Source: Brachionus manjavacas (lineage: Eukaryota > Rotifera > Eurotatoria > Ploima > Brachionidae). From it: 64,000 bases of DNA. Each line of letters starts with the position of its first letter. The stretch's first letter is position 1. Location: positions 3,827,501 through 3,891,500 of the forward strand of contig JAHQIY010000005.1 of the NCBI GenBank assembly GCA_019054805.1. Direction: 5' to 3'. Of this stretch, positions 1-11,656 are shown in pieces. Below the pieces are notes generated by a model, which had not been told where the DNA came from, ran no database searches, and saw nothing but the letters and a program-made list of their open reading frames with translations. A program made the position numbers and the translations under genes.

Positions 1-1226
1 CATTTAAAGGATTAAACTTAAATAAATTTCTTCTTTTTTTAACATTTTTTAAAACAAAGTTTATGAATATATGGCTTGTTAGATTAATTTTAATTATTTT
101 TCCGATTTTGTTTTACGAACACAAGTTTCTGAGCTATTTTGTAGAGAAAACTCAATCTAGTTAATTAAGCCTTATCATTTCCGAAATATTTTTTAAAAAA
201 AATTCAACTGATACTGCTTACGCAGATAGTTAATTAACACTATAGGGATTTTTAGCAATTTAAAATTTTATAATTTTAAAAATAACTTTACTTGTTTAAA
301 AAATAATTGTTAAAAAACAATTTATATAATTTAAAAGCTAATGTTGAATTGTATATATTGGTCTAGATTATTTATGGAAACACTTAATTTTCAATGATTT
401 TAATAATCAATTCAGTGCTGAAAAATCAATGATAAAAACCAGAAGATAAGCAAAAAAATATCCTCGAATTGAAAATCTTCATTTCAAATTGATTTGAATT
501 TGTAAGCAATATCAAATATAAAGGTTTTAATTAATTATAAATTTCAATTGCCTTTTAAAATTTACTTATGATCTAAACTTGAGTCTTTGAATCTAGTGAA
601 TAATTGATATATTCATGATTTATTAAAAATTCGAAAGCAATCTCGACTTTTTGGAGTTAATGAATTCAATGGCACCCTGTATGTTGCATTTGATTATTTG
701 TTAATCAAAATTTGAAAAAACTGTTTTATAATGTCTAACTGTTATTTAATTATTTTGCTTTTCACCATGAAACATTGCTTTCTTAGAATGTCACTATTTT
801 ATCCTTAATACAATTATTTTTATTTTCTTTTTTTTTTGAATCATGCTATTCTTGAATGTATGATTGTCGACATTTTAAAAAGAAAAATTAGTTTTTTCTA
901 AAAAAGTTTTTTGATTTAATTAATAAATTAAATTTATTAATATTTTCTTCTTGGGACTAATTCTCTAAATTAATTGCAAATTAACATTCCTATTTTTCGA
1001 AAAATGTCCTATTAATTTATTTTAAAAATGAAATGTAAATTCGAATATTTAATCTCCTTTTACATTTCAAAACAAGACTTTAGAATTAAATTAATTAAAC
1101 TAAATATTAGGTTCAATCGAAAAGATCCTTTTTTTTAAATATAACTTAATAAAAAATTAATGCCTCTAATTAAACATTTATCGTAAATATCAAATGAGTA
1201 CTTGACAATAACCCAAGCATACACAG
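1..1226. other. AT-rich non-coding stretch
   Basis: No coding exon, RNA gene or organised repeat is visible. The sequence is homopolymer-rich AT DNA with stops in all frames. Confidence 0.6.
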
Positions 1227-1960
1227 ATGTGTGTTAATTTTTTCCTTATTCACTCCTTGTCGAGCAGAGGGTCATTACTTTTGATTTCCACTAAAGTCGA
1301 TCTTTTGCCTTTACCCTTGCTTCTCCCCATGTCATTCCTATTTTCGATGAGCTCTTTTCGATTGCTTGTTGACCTTCATGTTACTGCTGGTCTCACGTCG
1401 CACTTGATTTGTCCATTGAATGGCTCTTTTTGGTATCCGTGTTTCTTGCATTCTAAGTACATACCCAAGCTATCGCAGTCTTTTATCCTTAATACACTGA
1501 CTTAATGGCTCTGAATTTGTTCTTGTGTATAGGTCAGCATTTTAAAATACCCCAGGCCAGTGCATCTCGACAGGCTTCCAGTGTGGAAGATGTCCAAGCT
1601 TTTACCGTCAGATTTACGCATTCCCCAACATTCGCTTCTGTACATCAGTGTTGTAAAGTTTAATTTTTGTTTCCTTGCTGTAGCTGGTTGATATCCATGC
1701 TGGTCGGAGTCTAGCAAAGGCACTCTTTGCTTTAGCAAGTAAATTCTTAATGTCTCTACTGATCGTGCTTCCTAAGTTGGTGAAATCTCTTACCCACTCG
1801 TTTTGTGTACCATCGATGGTGATCGGGATATCTAATATGGTGTTTTTGTACATAGCTTTCGTTTAAGCCCTGAGTTCAGTTGGTTTAGCGTTATTCGCCA
1901 AATTTTGCATCTTAATATGCATAAGGCACCGGATCATCCGCATTGATGCTTCTTAGTATT
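1227..1960 (-). mobile_element. Decayed LINE ORF2 3' end (reverse transcriptase C-terminal region)
   Basis: Reading the minus strand from about 1925 down to 1227, the frames together give the tail of a non-LTR retrotransposon polyprotein. In order they show NLANNAKPTELRA, an FTNLGSTISRD block, AKSAFARLRPAW, a KIKLYN block, a RSECWGMRKSD block, LGYVLRM, RIPKRAIQWT and finally TWGEAR followed by a run close to KAKDRLWWKS. This is the familiar post-RT region of endonuclease-RT LINEs. The reading crosses at least three frameshifts and several stops, and the upstream ADD-like stretch near 1940 is also broken, so the copy is dead. No 5' part of the element is present. The plus-strand ORF over 1227-1505 is only its shadow. 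Confidence 0.85.
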
Positions 1961-2844
1961 GATAAAATTCTGAAAGAAATTTATTAAAACAAAATTCATC
2001 GAGTAAAAAGCACCCCAGATTATCGATATTCAAAGTATGCTTTTTATTAATTTTATCTTTTAAAAGAAAAAATTCATTTTTGTATTTTGAATTTTTCCTT
2101 TAATAATAGAATTTAATTTAAATAATAATAATAAATAATAATATACAAAATGTTTACAAATTAATATTAAGCGGTTTTAATGAAAAATCATGTAGCGCAG
2201 TATCCCAAGTTAAATAAACTAAATTAGAAGATTATCCTTTTTAGAGAAATTTTTTTTTAATGCTTTTATATAAAGATGAACCCAAATAGACTATTAAATT
2301 TATTATATAATGTTCAAATTAATCTTCGAAGCTTCAAAGAAAAAGAATGGTTCCTTTTTAATTGTTTTTGTTAATTTGAAGAGAAATTATAAAACGCACT
2401 GAAACTTTTAAAGATATTTTTCTTAATTGCAACTAATAGATTTATTTCACGAATAACTGGGTTTTTTTCTAAAATTTAGTGTTACTTTCATATTTGCTAA
2501 AATACTGAAATTTCTGTTTTTTTATCATTCTAAATTTGATGCATAGTTAAAAATCAAACAAATTTCTAAAAAAAAGAAAATTTTTTCTAGTAATTTTGAA
2601 TCAAGAGATCATTAAAATTAGAATTTGATTTGATAAGTAACGCTTTGTTATTAAAAATGATTTTATGCCATAAGGATTTGATGTCAATAGAGAAATGAAA
2701 ATAGAGTTAAGTGATATTTCGTTTTATAGAAAATACGAAAGTATCGTATTTAATTATATCTAAAATCTAATTTTATTTTTCCGCAAGTTGAAAGTAAGTT
2801 CTGTGAATGGAAAAAAGTTTTTGTTCCAGAGATTCTTAAATACG
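1961..2844. other. AT-rich non-coding stretch
   Basis: No gene is supported. There is a short (AAT)n tract near 2118-2145; otherwise I see only homopolymer-rich AT sequence between two mobile-element remnants. Confidence 0.6.
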
Positions 2845-3676
2845 CAGTAGTGCTACGCCACTTGGATTTTACGTAAATTTACGAAAAGATAGAATTACGT
2901 TTATTAACTTAATTTTACGAAAAATTACCGTAAAATGTAAAACGGTCAAATATCGTTCGAAAATTCAAAATTTTAAACGATTTTTTTGAAAATTTGAATT
3001 TTCTCACTTTTTAACTAAAATTTTCAAAAAAGTAATTTTTCGTAAAATTACTTTTTTGAAAATTTACAAAAATTTACAAAAATTTACGTAAAGTTTACGT
3101 AAATTTTTGTAAAATTTCATTTTTTTACCAGCTAAAAAAATATTCATTTTAATTTGCTAAAGAATAAGAATTTACTGCAAATTCGGTGGCTCCGTTATAC
3201 GAGATACCACCCCACACATTGATTTTACATTCAAATTTTGAGCTAGATGGGATAGCTTCAGACCTTGATGACGGTAGCCTATTTATCATCTAAGGCAGTA
3301 AATTTATTAATATTTGTAAGGTTATATTATATTATATATTATATACTGACCACAAAATGGTCAATATAAAAATTACGTCAGTAGAGCATTTAAAAAGCGT
3401 TCTTTTTGATGAATGGTTGAAAGTTCCTAGTGAAGTAGTAAAAACATGATTGAATCTATGCCAAAACGTGTCGATGAGTGTATTAAAGCTAAGAGTGGGC
3501 ATTTTAAATGTTAAAAAATAAATGTTCTAAATTTTGTAGACAATTTTTTGTTAAAAAATTTCACTCCTTTCGACCGTTTTTTGGCCGTTTTACATTTTAC
3601 GGTAATTTTGGAAATTTTAAGTAAAATTACGTTAATAAACGTAACTACGTAAAATCCAAGTCGCGTAGCGCTACTG
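2845..3676 (+). mobile_element. Internally deleted Tc1/mariner element with long terminal inverted repeats
   Basis: The left end begins CAGTAGTGCTACGCCACTTG and the right end is close to its reverse complement (CAGTAGCGCTACGCGACTTG read from the other side). The match continues, with small gaps, through the TTACGTTTATTAAC and ACCGTAAAATGTAAAACGG blocks, so each arm is roughly 100-110 bp (about 2845-2955 and 3566-3676). A TA follows the right end; the left flank is CG, so a TA duplication is not intact. Between the arms, 3381-3514 on the plus strand encodes the C-terminus of a Tc1-type transposase: FDEWLKVPSEVV, then after a one-base frameshift MPKRVDECIKAKSGHFKC and a stop. The catalytic core is absent, so the copy could move only with help. 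Confidence 0.85.
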
Positions 3677-4673
3677 TAATTTTTTTACTGAAAAAAAACT
3701 TTGTTCTTTTAAATCGAATTGGGTCTTCCCTGTTCTGTGACCAAAATTACATGTTTTAATCATCTAAACATAATAGATTAAAACATGTAAATTTAGTTGA
3801 TGCTTATTCCAAATTGAGTTAAAGAAGGTTTTTTTTGTTTAAAACTCAAAGGACCGGCGGTGTAAATTTGACACTTTTTCAAAAATTCAAATTTATAAAT
3901 AAAATATCTACAGAGTACCTCTTATTCTTAGTCAACTCTAGTCTTACATCGAGAAATACGAAAAAATGTTTTGCTGGTTTCTGTATTTGAAAAAATAAAA
4001 AAAGGCTCAAGTTTTTACATTCTTAAAATTCATTTATCTCTTCTGATTAAAAAGTTACTTATACTTTGCTGTATTTAAACGATCAAATTGAAAAAAACTT
4101 CACAACCCGGAGCTTCAAAAGCTTCAAAAGATAATATTTAAAAGCTTTTTTTTAAATATACTTAATCAACAGATATTTTCTAAATATTTTTAAAATAAAT
4201 AATAATTTTCTCGTGATATTATGCTCGCCTCCCTTAAATTTCTACATTCTCTGTGAAAACATATCAATTATTTTAAAATAAAAAGGCGATATCTTTAATC
4301 CCGAATCCAACGTGGTTGAAATTTTCTGGCTCAAAATAAACAATTTTTTATTTTTGCTTTTTCTAATTTGTAAAAATAAAAAAAATTAAAAATGAAATTA
4401 AAAAAAAAATTCATAATTTTGAGTGACAATTTTAATTAAAAAATATAAATTTTGAATAAAAATCATCAAGTTTTACACAAAATTATTCATTTGATAAATA
4501 GATAATTTAAAAAAATTTTAACAAAAAAACTTTATTTACATCATTTGCTGAAAAATAAATGAAATAATTAGAAAATCTTTATTTCGGACACCCGAAAACT
4601 CCGAATGAAATTCGATAGTTAATCAAGTTTCTTGACTAGAACCATTTAATTTATTCATTTAAAAATTTTAATT
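3677..4673. other. Non-coding, 3' of the Rac-like gene
   Basis: No gene is visible. The part next to 4674 must include the 3' UTR of the Rac-like gene, which reads leftward into it; I could not fix a polyadenylation site among many AATAAA-like words. Confidence 0.5.
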
Positions 4674-5376
4674 CTAAGACAGAGTACATTTGGAATATTT
4701 TCGTTGTTTTTTTTTTATTTTATACTTTCCGAGACCAGCTCGAATCGCTATTTCAAAGACTTTGCTCAAATTTCGCTGGGTTAAAGCTGAGCATTCAATA
4801 TATTGAAGTGCTCCTATCTCTTCGACTAATTGGGTTGCTTTTTGTGGACTAATTGGCATCATATGCCTAGCCTTAATAAAATAAATTTTTAATTTTTTAA
4901 AAAATAAGAAAAAACACTTACCCTTAGTCTTTCCAGAGTTTGGATGTCATCCCTCAGATCACACTTAGTCCCTACCAAAATTACTGGAGTATCAGGACAA
5001 TAGAACTTCACTTCATTGTTCCATTTTGTTTTGACATTTTCGAAAGATGACGGATTTACAATGGAAAAACAAATGAGAAAGACATCAGTTTGAGGATAAG
5101 AAAGAGGTCTAAGGCGGTCATAATCTTCCTGACCGGCCGTGTCCCATAGACCAATATTTACAGCCTCATTGTCGATCATTATATTAGCTGAATAGTTGTC
5201 AAAAACAGTTGGTATGTATTCGCCAGGAAAAGCGTTGGACGTGTAGCTCATTAAAAGACATGTTTTTCCGACGGCACTAAAAAAAATTCCCCAAAATATT
5301 TTACATTAAAGTAGATAATTTAAGATGAATACCCATCACCAACTACAACACATTTGACAGCTCTGTAGGTGCTCAT
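4674..5376 (-). CDS. Rac-type Rho-family small GTPase
   Basis: A molecular switch that binds GTP/GDP and, in this family, controls actin at the membrane. Three exons: 5376-5333, 5276-4922 and 4871-4674, giving 198 codons; both introns (56 and 50 bp) are GT-AG and keep frame. Visible motifs are the P-loop GDGAVGKT, switch [12 protein letters not shown], switch [24 protein letters not shown] (base recognition) and ECSALTQ. The residue equivalent to Rac Trp56 is W (GLWDTAGQ), which marks Rac rather than Cdc42; the Rho insert helix region is present. The tail is lysine-rich and ends in the CaaX box CTLS. Rac proteins normally end in CxxL; a final Ser predicts farnesylation instead of geranylgeranylation (family rule, not shown here). 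The C-terminal third is the most divergent part, so this is probably a paralogue, not the main Rac1. Confidence 0.93.
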
Positions 5377-8184
5377 AGTTCACATTAACGATTATCTAAA
5401 ATTTTAACTATTGAGTCGTAAAAATTTTACTTAAATTTACGTTTATGCATTTTTTTTTAATATTTTTAAAAATCAAAACAAATGGCTATAAAAGTAAATG
5501 TAGAAATTTTGACAATTTAAACTATTTTAAAATGCCACGAAAAAAAAAGCTTTAACAAAATCCCAAATCAAAGGCTTAGACACAAGATCTCAAATTATTA
5601 ATAAAGAATGAAGTGATAAAATCTAAAATAAAAGATTACAAGAATAAATTATTTCAAATATCTTCGATATTACAAACTTAAATGAATTAGTCGAGTGTAA
5701 ATGATGAATTTGGACCAAAAATTGACAATGAATCATTTAAAAATTATAATTTTATTTTTGAATTGTTCTGAAAATTTATTCAGTTCTGTTTAAGCGGAAT
5801 CTTCAGCGTGAATTTAACAAAAAATCAATAGCAAACTCTTTAATTACAAAAAAGAACTTGACTGTGCCTTTAGTAATAGAAATCTGTTTTTCAGCTCGTT
5901 TTAAACATAAATAGCCTAATCGATTTAAGCTACCGTGGGTCAATTAAATTTAAAATTTATGCTGCTGAAATGTGTGTGTTTGTGTTTTTTTATTAAAAAA
6001 AATTTCTAAATAAATATTTATCTTGGATACCTTAAAATTTAAATCCTAATATTTACTATAAGTTGACTTTAATTCAGAATCCTTCTATTTAATGATCAGT
6101 GAATGCTATCCGGATTAAATTAATTCGTGATTATGTGTCTAACGCAGGTCCGAAAGGAATTACAGCAAAATAAAATTTTTCTCTCTTTTTTTTTGAACAT
6201 AATACTAAATGATTTATTCGACTTTTAAAATGATAATTTTATATTTTTTTTTCAAATAAACACGTTTAGCTTTCTAATTATATCAAAAACAATCAAGAGT
6301 TAATCTTACTTAAGAAAATAAACAAACAAAACTTTTGATTTTACAATAGACGAGCAATTGGATTATAAAGTTACTCTATTAAGTTTTTATTAGTGTATAT
6401 ATTTATAACTTTTATACCATCAAAATAAAATAAGTACACTCAAAAGGGTTGAGTTGACAAGTTAAAAAGTTTGTTTGAATTTAAAGAAAAAGATTGTCTC
6501 TTAATAGAAATTTTCCTAAAGTACTTTATTCTAAAATTATTTAAAAAAAAATTAAAAGTAAATTTTGAAAATAAATTGTTCTCAGATTCTTATTAATTAA
6601 AATTAAGTCAAATTAAAATGTTCCTATGCTCTAAATTTGATTGCTAAGACTTTTAATACAAAAAATTGTAGAGAAGATTGAAAAATATTCAAGTTTTTTT
6701 TTTAAGAAATCAAAAAACAAATAAAAAACAATTTGTTTTTCTTTTTAAATATTTTTCGATCTTAACTCTTTTGAATACTTAAGTATTTCATAAAATGAGA
6801 TTCAAAAAATTTCCTGCTTGTTACGGAATAGGTATTTTTTGGCATTTAAAGTTCCATAAACAAAAGAAACAAGATTTATTTATTTGATTTATATGGTGTA
6901 ATTTGTAAGCATTAGAGTGTAAAATAAAAGTTTCACTGAAAAAGACTATTCGGGGTGCAAGGATAAAATTAGTTCTATGTAAACTCGATAGAAAATTAAT
7001 TCTAAAAAAGGCTAGACCGTATTGAGAACGAAAAATTCTTATCTGATTTATTTGTACCATTGGGGCTATAATATTTTTATAGTAAAGAATTTCTAAATGT
7101 TTTCGATTATTCCATGCCATAAAATATAAAAATTCTTTCGATACGATATCGATTAAATTTATAACAAAATCTTGAATTCACTAACCTCATTCACTCTAAT
7201 CAAATGAGAGGTCTTGATCTAATACTAGACTTTTCAGTCCTGAATGTTTATAGCAAACAAAATTAGGATATTTGTTTGTTTAAAATATTGCTTATCTTTA
7301 TCATTTGTTTTCTATATTTTGCCCAGCTTAAAATTCATAAAATTGATATTTAATTGAAATGCGTAGATTTAAAGTATAATACCCTAAAGATAAAAATTCG
7401 ACCTAGTCAAGAGTTGCATTAGATCCAATATGTTTGAGAACCAACTTCTGATAATTTTGGGATACAAGTTGTACTAATAACTAAATAATGAGATTTTCAT
7501 GAATTTTTTTAGATTTATGAAATCCAAGTTAGCAGAGTGACAGTTTTCGAAATTTTGGCTTCTAGGCTTGGAAAGCGTGTTTATTAATCATTAAAATAAA
7601 TAGGTTTACTTTTGATTTATAACCTGATTTATCATTATATGTGAATATTTCTTTCGAAGTTTGAACTTATAAAAATAAAATTGAATCTATTCAAAAAATT
7701 CTATAAAAGATCTGATTTCAATTACCAAATTTCCTTGAAATTAATTGTTTAAATACAGATGATTATAAGTGTAATTTATTATGAATTCAGCTAGAAAATT
7801 TATTGATAATTTTTCGAAACCAATGAGTGATAAAACAATGTTGTAATATAAATAATTTTTTGATTATATAATATGGCTATTTTTCTTGAGATTAAAAAAG
7901 TAAATTTTTTTTAAAAATATCTCTCATTAATTCCCAATTTTTGTTTAAAATTAAAAGGCTAAAATAATATTTTTAAATAATACCTTCACTATTGAATTAT
8001 GTTTCTGGTATGCATAATTAAAATATCTTCTACTGAATATCAAAAAAGAATTTTTGAAGTTTCATGCTTAAAGAGATTTTTATTTTCTCGAGATCAATTT
8101 TTTCTGCTTAAGAAGACTGACAATTTCTAGCATCAAAATTTAGTATTTAAAATGTAGTATTTACTACATAATTAATACATTAAA
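5377..8184. other. AT-rich intergenic region
   Basis: 2.8 kb upstream of the Rac-like gene, so it should contain its promoter. A 99-codon minus-strand ORF at 6821-7120 resembles nothing I know and is not supported. I see no organised repeat. Confidence 0.55.
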
Positions 8185-8600
8185 GCTTAACTATTAGCTT
8201 TGGCAGTAAATGTCTTTTTGAACGTAATCATCATCCAAAACTTTTAATTATGGCTCGAGATGTGCTTTTTTTAAATAATATATGTCAAGCCATCTGTCCA
8301 ATTTAGATTTAAAAGTGTTTTTTGTTTCGAAATTAACAATGTCCTGAGGTAGGCTATTACAAACATATGCAGTACGATTTGCTAGGAAATAATAACGCTG
8401 CATTTAACTCTTCACTTCTTCCCTAACCAAAAATTTTGTATATTTTCTTAAATTATACACCTTATTGGGTGAAAATTTTACAACATCTATAAGATTAGCC
8501 AATTTCATAGCCATTTATGAAATATCTGAATTAAATCTCCTCTTTTACGTCTTATCTTCAAAAATAAATCAAGAAAAATGATCCATCTAATTCCTTAAAA
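8185..8600 (-). mobile_element. LINE 3'-terminal fragment
   Basis: On the minus strand the frames read RRKRGDLIQIFHKWL, then FSPNKVYNLRKYTKFLVREE, then after a stop QRYYFLANRTAY and NSLPQDIVNFETKNTFKSKL, followed by DRWLDIYYLKKA and a stop near 8232. This is the C-terminal signature of jockey/CR1-like LINE ORF2 proteins (RGD...K, Y/F-F-x-NR, W/CNSLP...V, FKxxLD). Stops and a frame change show it is dead. No RT core is present here. Confidence 0.82.
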
Positions 8601-11600
8601 CCATAAACAATATGTTTGTTGTAAGGTAAATTAGAGATTTAATTTTTTTATAAAATTACTTAATGTAAATAATTTTTATTTGAAAAAAATTAAATTAAAA
8701 TCGTTGATAATAAAAATTCAAAACAAAATAAATCGTATTTAATTACATCCTTAATTAACTTAAAAAAAGAAATTATTCATACTACTTTAAAAGCTTTAAA
8801 TCAATCTGAAGTTCAGTAAAATGTAACCAACTTACAAAATACGAATTTGAGTCTCATAAATCAATTTTGTTCATCATAAAAATTTTAATGTTCATTCTCA
8901 AATTTATTTATCATTAAGTTTACACAAGGTCAAGATATTGAATTTCAAAATGTTCAGATGATTTTTCATTTTTTAAAAAAATTAATCTGTTTTGAAATTA
9001 TTTTTATCAATTAATTTTTCATAAATATAGATCGACTTATTATTTGCAATTATTTTGATTTTTCCATTTATTTTTAATGATTTCCAAAGCTAAAAGTTTA
9101 AAAACTAAAAATAGACATTTAAAGCCTGATATGTCACTGGATTTATGTGCATTTAGCTACCAAGAAGTTTTCCTTGTTTCTCAGTAAGCATGCTTGCTGA
9201 AACTTTTAATTATTATTATTAATATTAAAGGTATTTCAAGACCTAAAGATTTCTCTACCTTTCTTTATGATTTTTTTTAATTTAACTCTAAATGAATAGT
9301 CTATAATTTGGCGATTAATTTCAATTCCCATCATCCTTATTTTTAAATTTAAGTTCGCTTTCAAAGTCGACCTTTTTATTTATTAATTTAGGCAAAATGA
9401 AAATAATAATAATCAAAATAATTTTACACTTTTACATTTTCATGTTTGAATCATAGTTTACCTAAGCGACTAGACCCGATTAACTATGTTTTCCTCTAAT
9501 AAATTTTGATTTTAGTGATAATTTAATTTCGTTTGGTGCATTTTAAAAAATACTTAATTAATGAAATATGAAGAACAGAGCGTAAATAGTTTTTTAAACT
9601 GCAATTATTATCTTTAAGGATCATCATTTCACAAACCCAAAGTCAAAATTTACGTAAAAACAAAGTTTTTTCATGCTTGCAATATTTACTTAAAATTATT
9701 TTTTTTTTGAAACTGAAAAAAATATTTTAAACATCGCACTTTTTCAATGTTATTTCAAGATTGGATACATTTTGTAATTCAAACATAAAAATTTAACCAA
9801 GTTCATTTTAATTCTTTTGTAATTCTTTTATTTCAATTCCTTCTCAAATAAACCTACCTAAAAAGTTAAATTATATTTTTCTAAAAATACAACCATCAAA
9901 TTCGTGATCATGAATTTAAATTGGTGTATAAATCAAGATGCAAATACACCAAATCAAAACAAAAGGAACTCTAGAACCTATTTCTCTATTTTTGAATGAA
10001 AATGCAATGAAATTCAACTTAACCAAGCTTCTGAAACAATTCAAGTTATGATAAATGAAGATTAAATTTGTCAACCATCAAAAAAAAAGTTTAGTAGAAA
10101 AAAACAGGACAAAGTGTAAAAAAATTAAATAACCTTTTTTCTAAAAGTTTAAAATTAGTTCTGTGAATGCAGCATGGTGCAATATTCAAAGTTGCACCAA
10201 CTATAAAAGTCTGTGCAAAATCTCTGCAAAATGCACTACGCTCGATTTTATTTGAATTTTTTTTTACTAAAATAATAGATAGAGAAGAACCCCGGGTAGT
10301 TTGGTATGGTAATTAGCCTCCCTTTCAGTCCGGTCTTAAGTTTTGATAATAAATAAAAATGAACAAAATTTTAGAAATTTTAATGCTATCTCAAAATTAT
10401 CTCAAAATTAAATGAATGCAAATTTAGCAGATTTGATGCAACTTTGAATTTTATTATATAAGTTTAAACCTTTAGAAAAAAATTTATTCAAATTTTTTCT
10501 GTTCTTTTTATCATTTTGTTCTGAATTTCACAACCCCCCCCAAAATAAAAAACGAAGGCCAAAAAAGAATCTAATTTTTTTATCATATTATGCTTCAAAT
10601 TTTTGATATTTTGTTTTCTGGTGATAGGATAATTTTTCTTATTAATAATAAAAATTTTTTACCTGATGAAAAGAAACATTTCTTGAAGGCTTAAATAAAA
10701 GTTCAAATTTTCAACTAGTTGATATATATTTTTTTAATAGACTAGTTTAGAATTAAGCTTTAGATTGTTAAATAAATATAAAAAATAAAATCAAGTGAAG
10801 ATAATTACAACAAGCGACAACTGATCAAAGAATTTGAATTTGTTCAAATGCTGTGGGCTTTGAAAATTTTTCATTAAGAATCAAAGATACGCACGACATA
10901 TCTATTATTATGATAATTAATATTTCTGAAGGATAAAAATTAATAGATTTTCACATTGATTTTACGCGATAAAAATTGGTATGTTGGCCAGCGAGAATTT
11001 CTTCAAAAATATTAATATTTAAATTTCTTTTTTATCAATGAAAAACAAAAATGCTTTTAAATATTGAATTTAATAAAGTAAAATAGGTGAATTTTTCAGA
11101 AATTTTATTTTCCACTTTTAGATTCATTACATAGACACAACTAATGCAAGCTATTGAGCTTTTCTAAAAAAATTGCTTTCGATCTCTACCATATCAAAAA
11201 ATATCCAGCCATCCCATATCTTCATAAGTTTAGCTGGCAATTTTTATCAAATAAAAAATAATTAACATCAAAATTTCATTTCAGTCGAATTTTAACAACA
11301 CTTTACTCGTTTATTCACAAAAATGTATCTAAAAAATTTAAACACAAGACTCAAAAGAGTTTATTTTAAAATTAAAAAATCAAAATAATGAGAAAAAAAA
11401 AGAAAACTTAAACATATTGTATAAAATTTTTTAGATTATATAAATTAATTTAAATATTTTTCCCTTTTTTTAACAAAAAATTCAGTGAGATAACAAATTC
11501 AAAAAATAAAATAAATTTCTTCAATTAAAAATAACATGATCTCAGAATTAAAGATGAAAAAAAAAGCAAAATAACAATAAACTTGTGAAAAAAAGCCGAA

Positions 11601-11656
11601 AATAAATCTAACAACTAAAAAATTTCTTTATGTTCTTAAAAAATTTTCTAATTCAA
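8601..11656. other. AT-rich intergenic region with one inverted-repeat element
   Basis: No coding exon is supported over 3 kb. A 266-bp inverted-repeat element at 10184-10449 is listed separately. The last bases before 11657 are the 3' UTR of the BAH gene. Confidence 0.55.
10184..10449. repeat. Inverted-repeat element, MITE-like
   Basis: Arms of 17 bp (ATTCAAAGTTGCACCAA at 10184-10200; its reverse complement with one mismatch at 10433-10449) enclose 232 bp. The interior has a less AT-rich core near 10290-10340 that resembles a stretch at 35608-35660. No transposase and no clear target duplication were seen. Confidence 0.5.

Noticed and set aside
6821-7120. 99-codon minus-strand ORF
   Set aside because: Translation lacks recognisable motifs, and nothing around it suggests exons; open frames of this length occur by chance across 64 kb.
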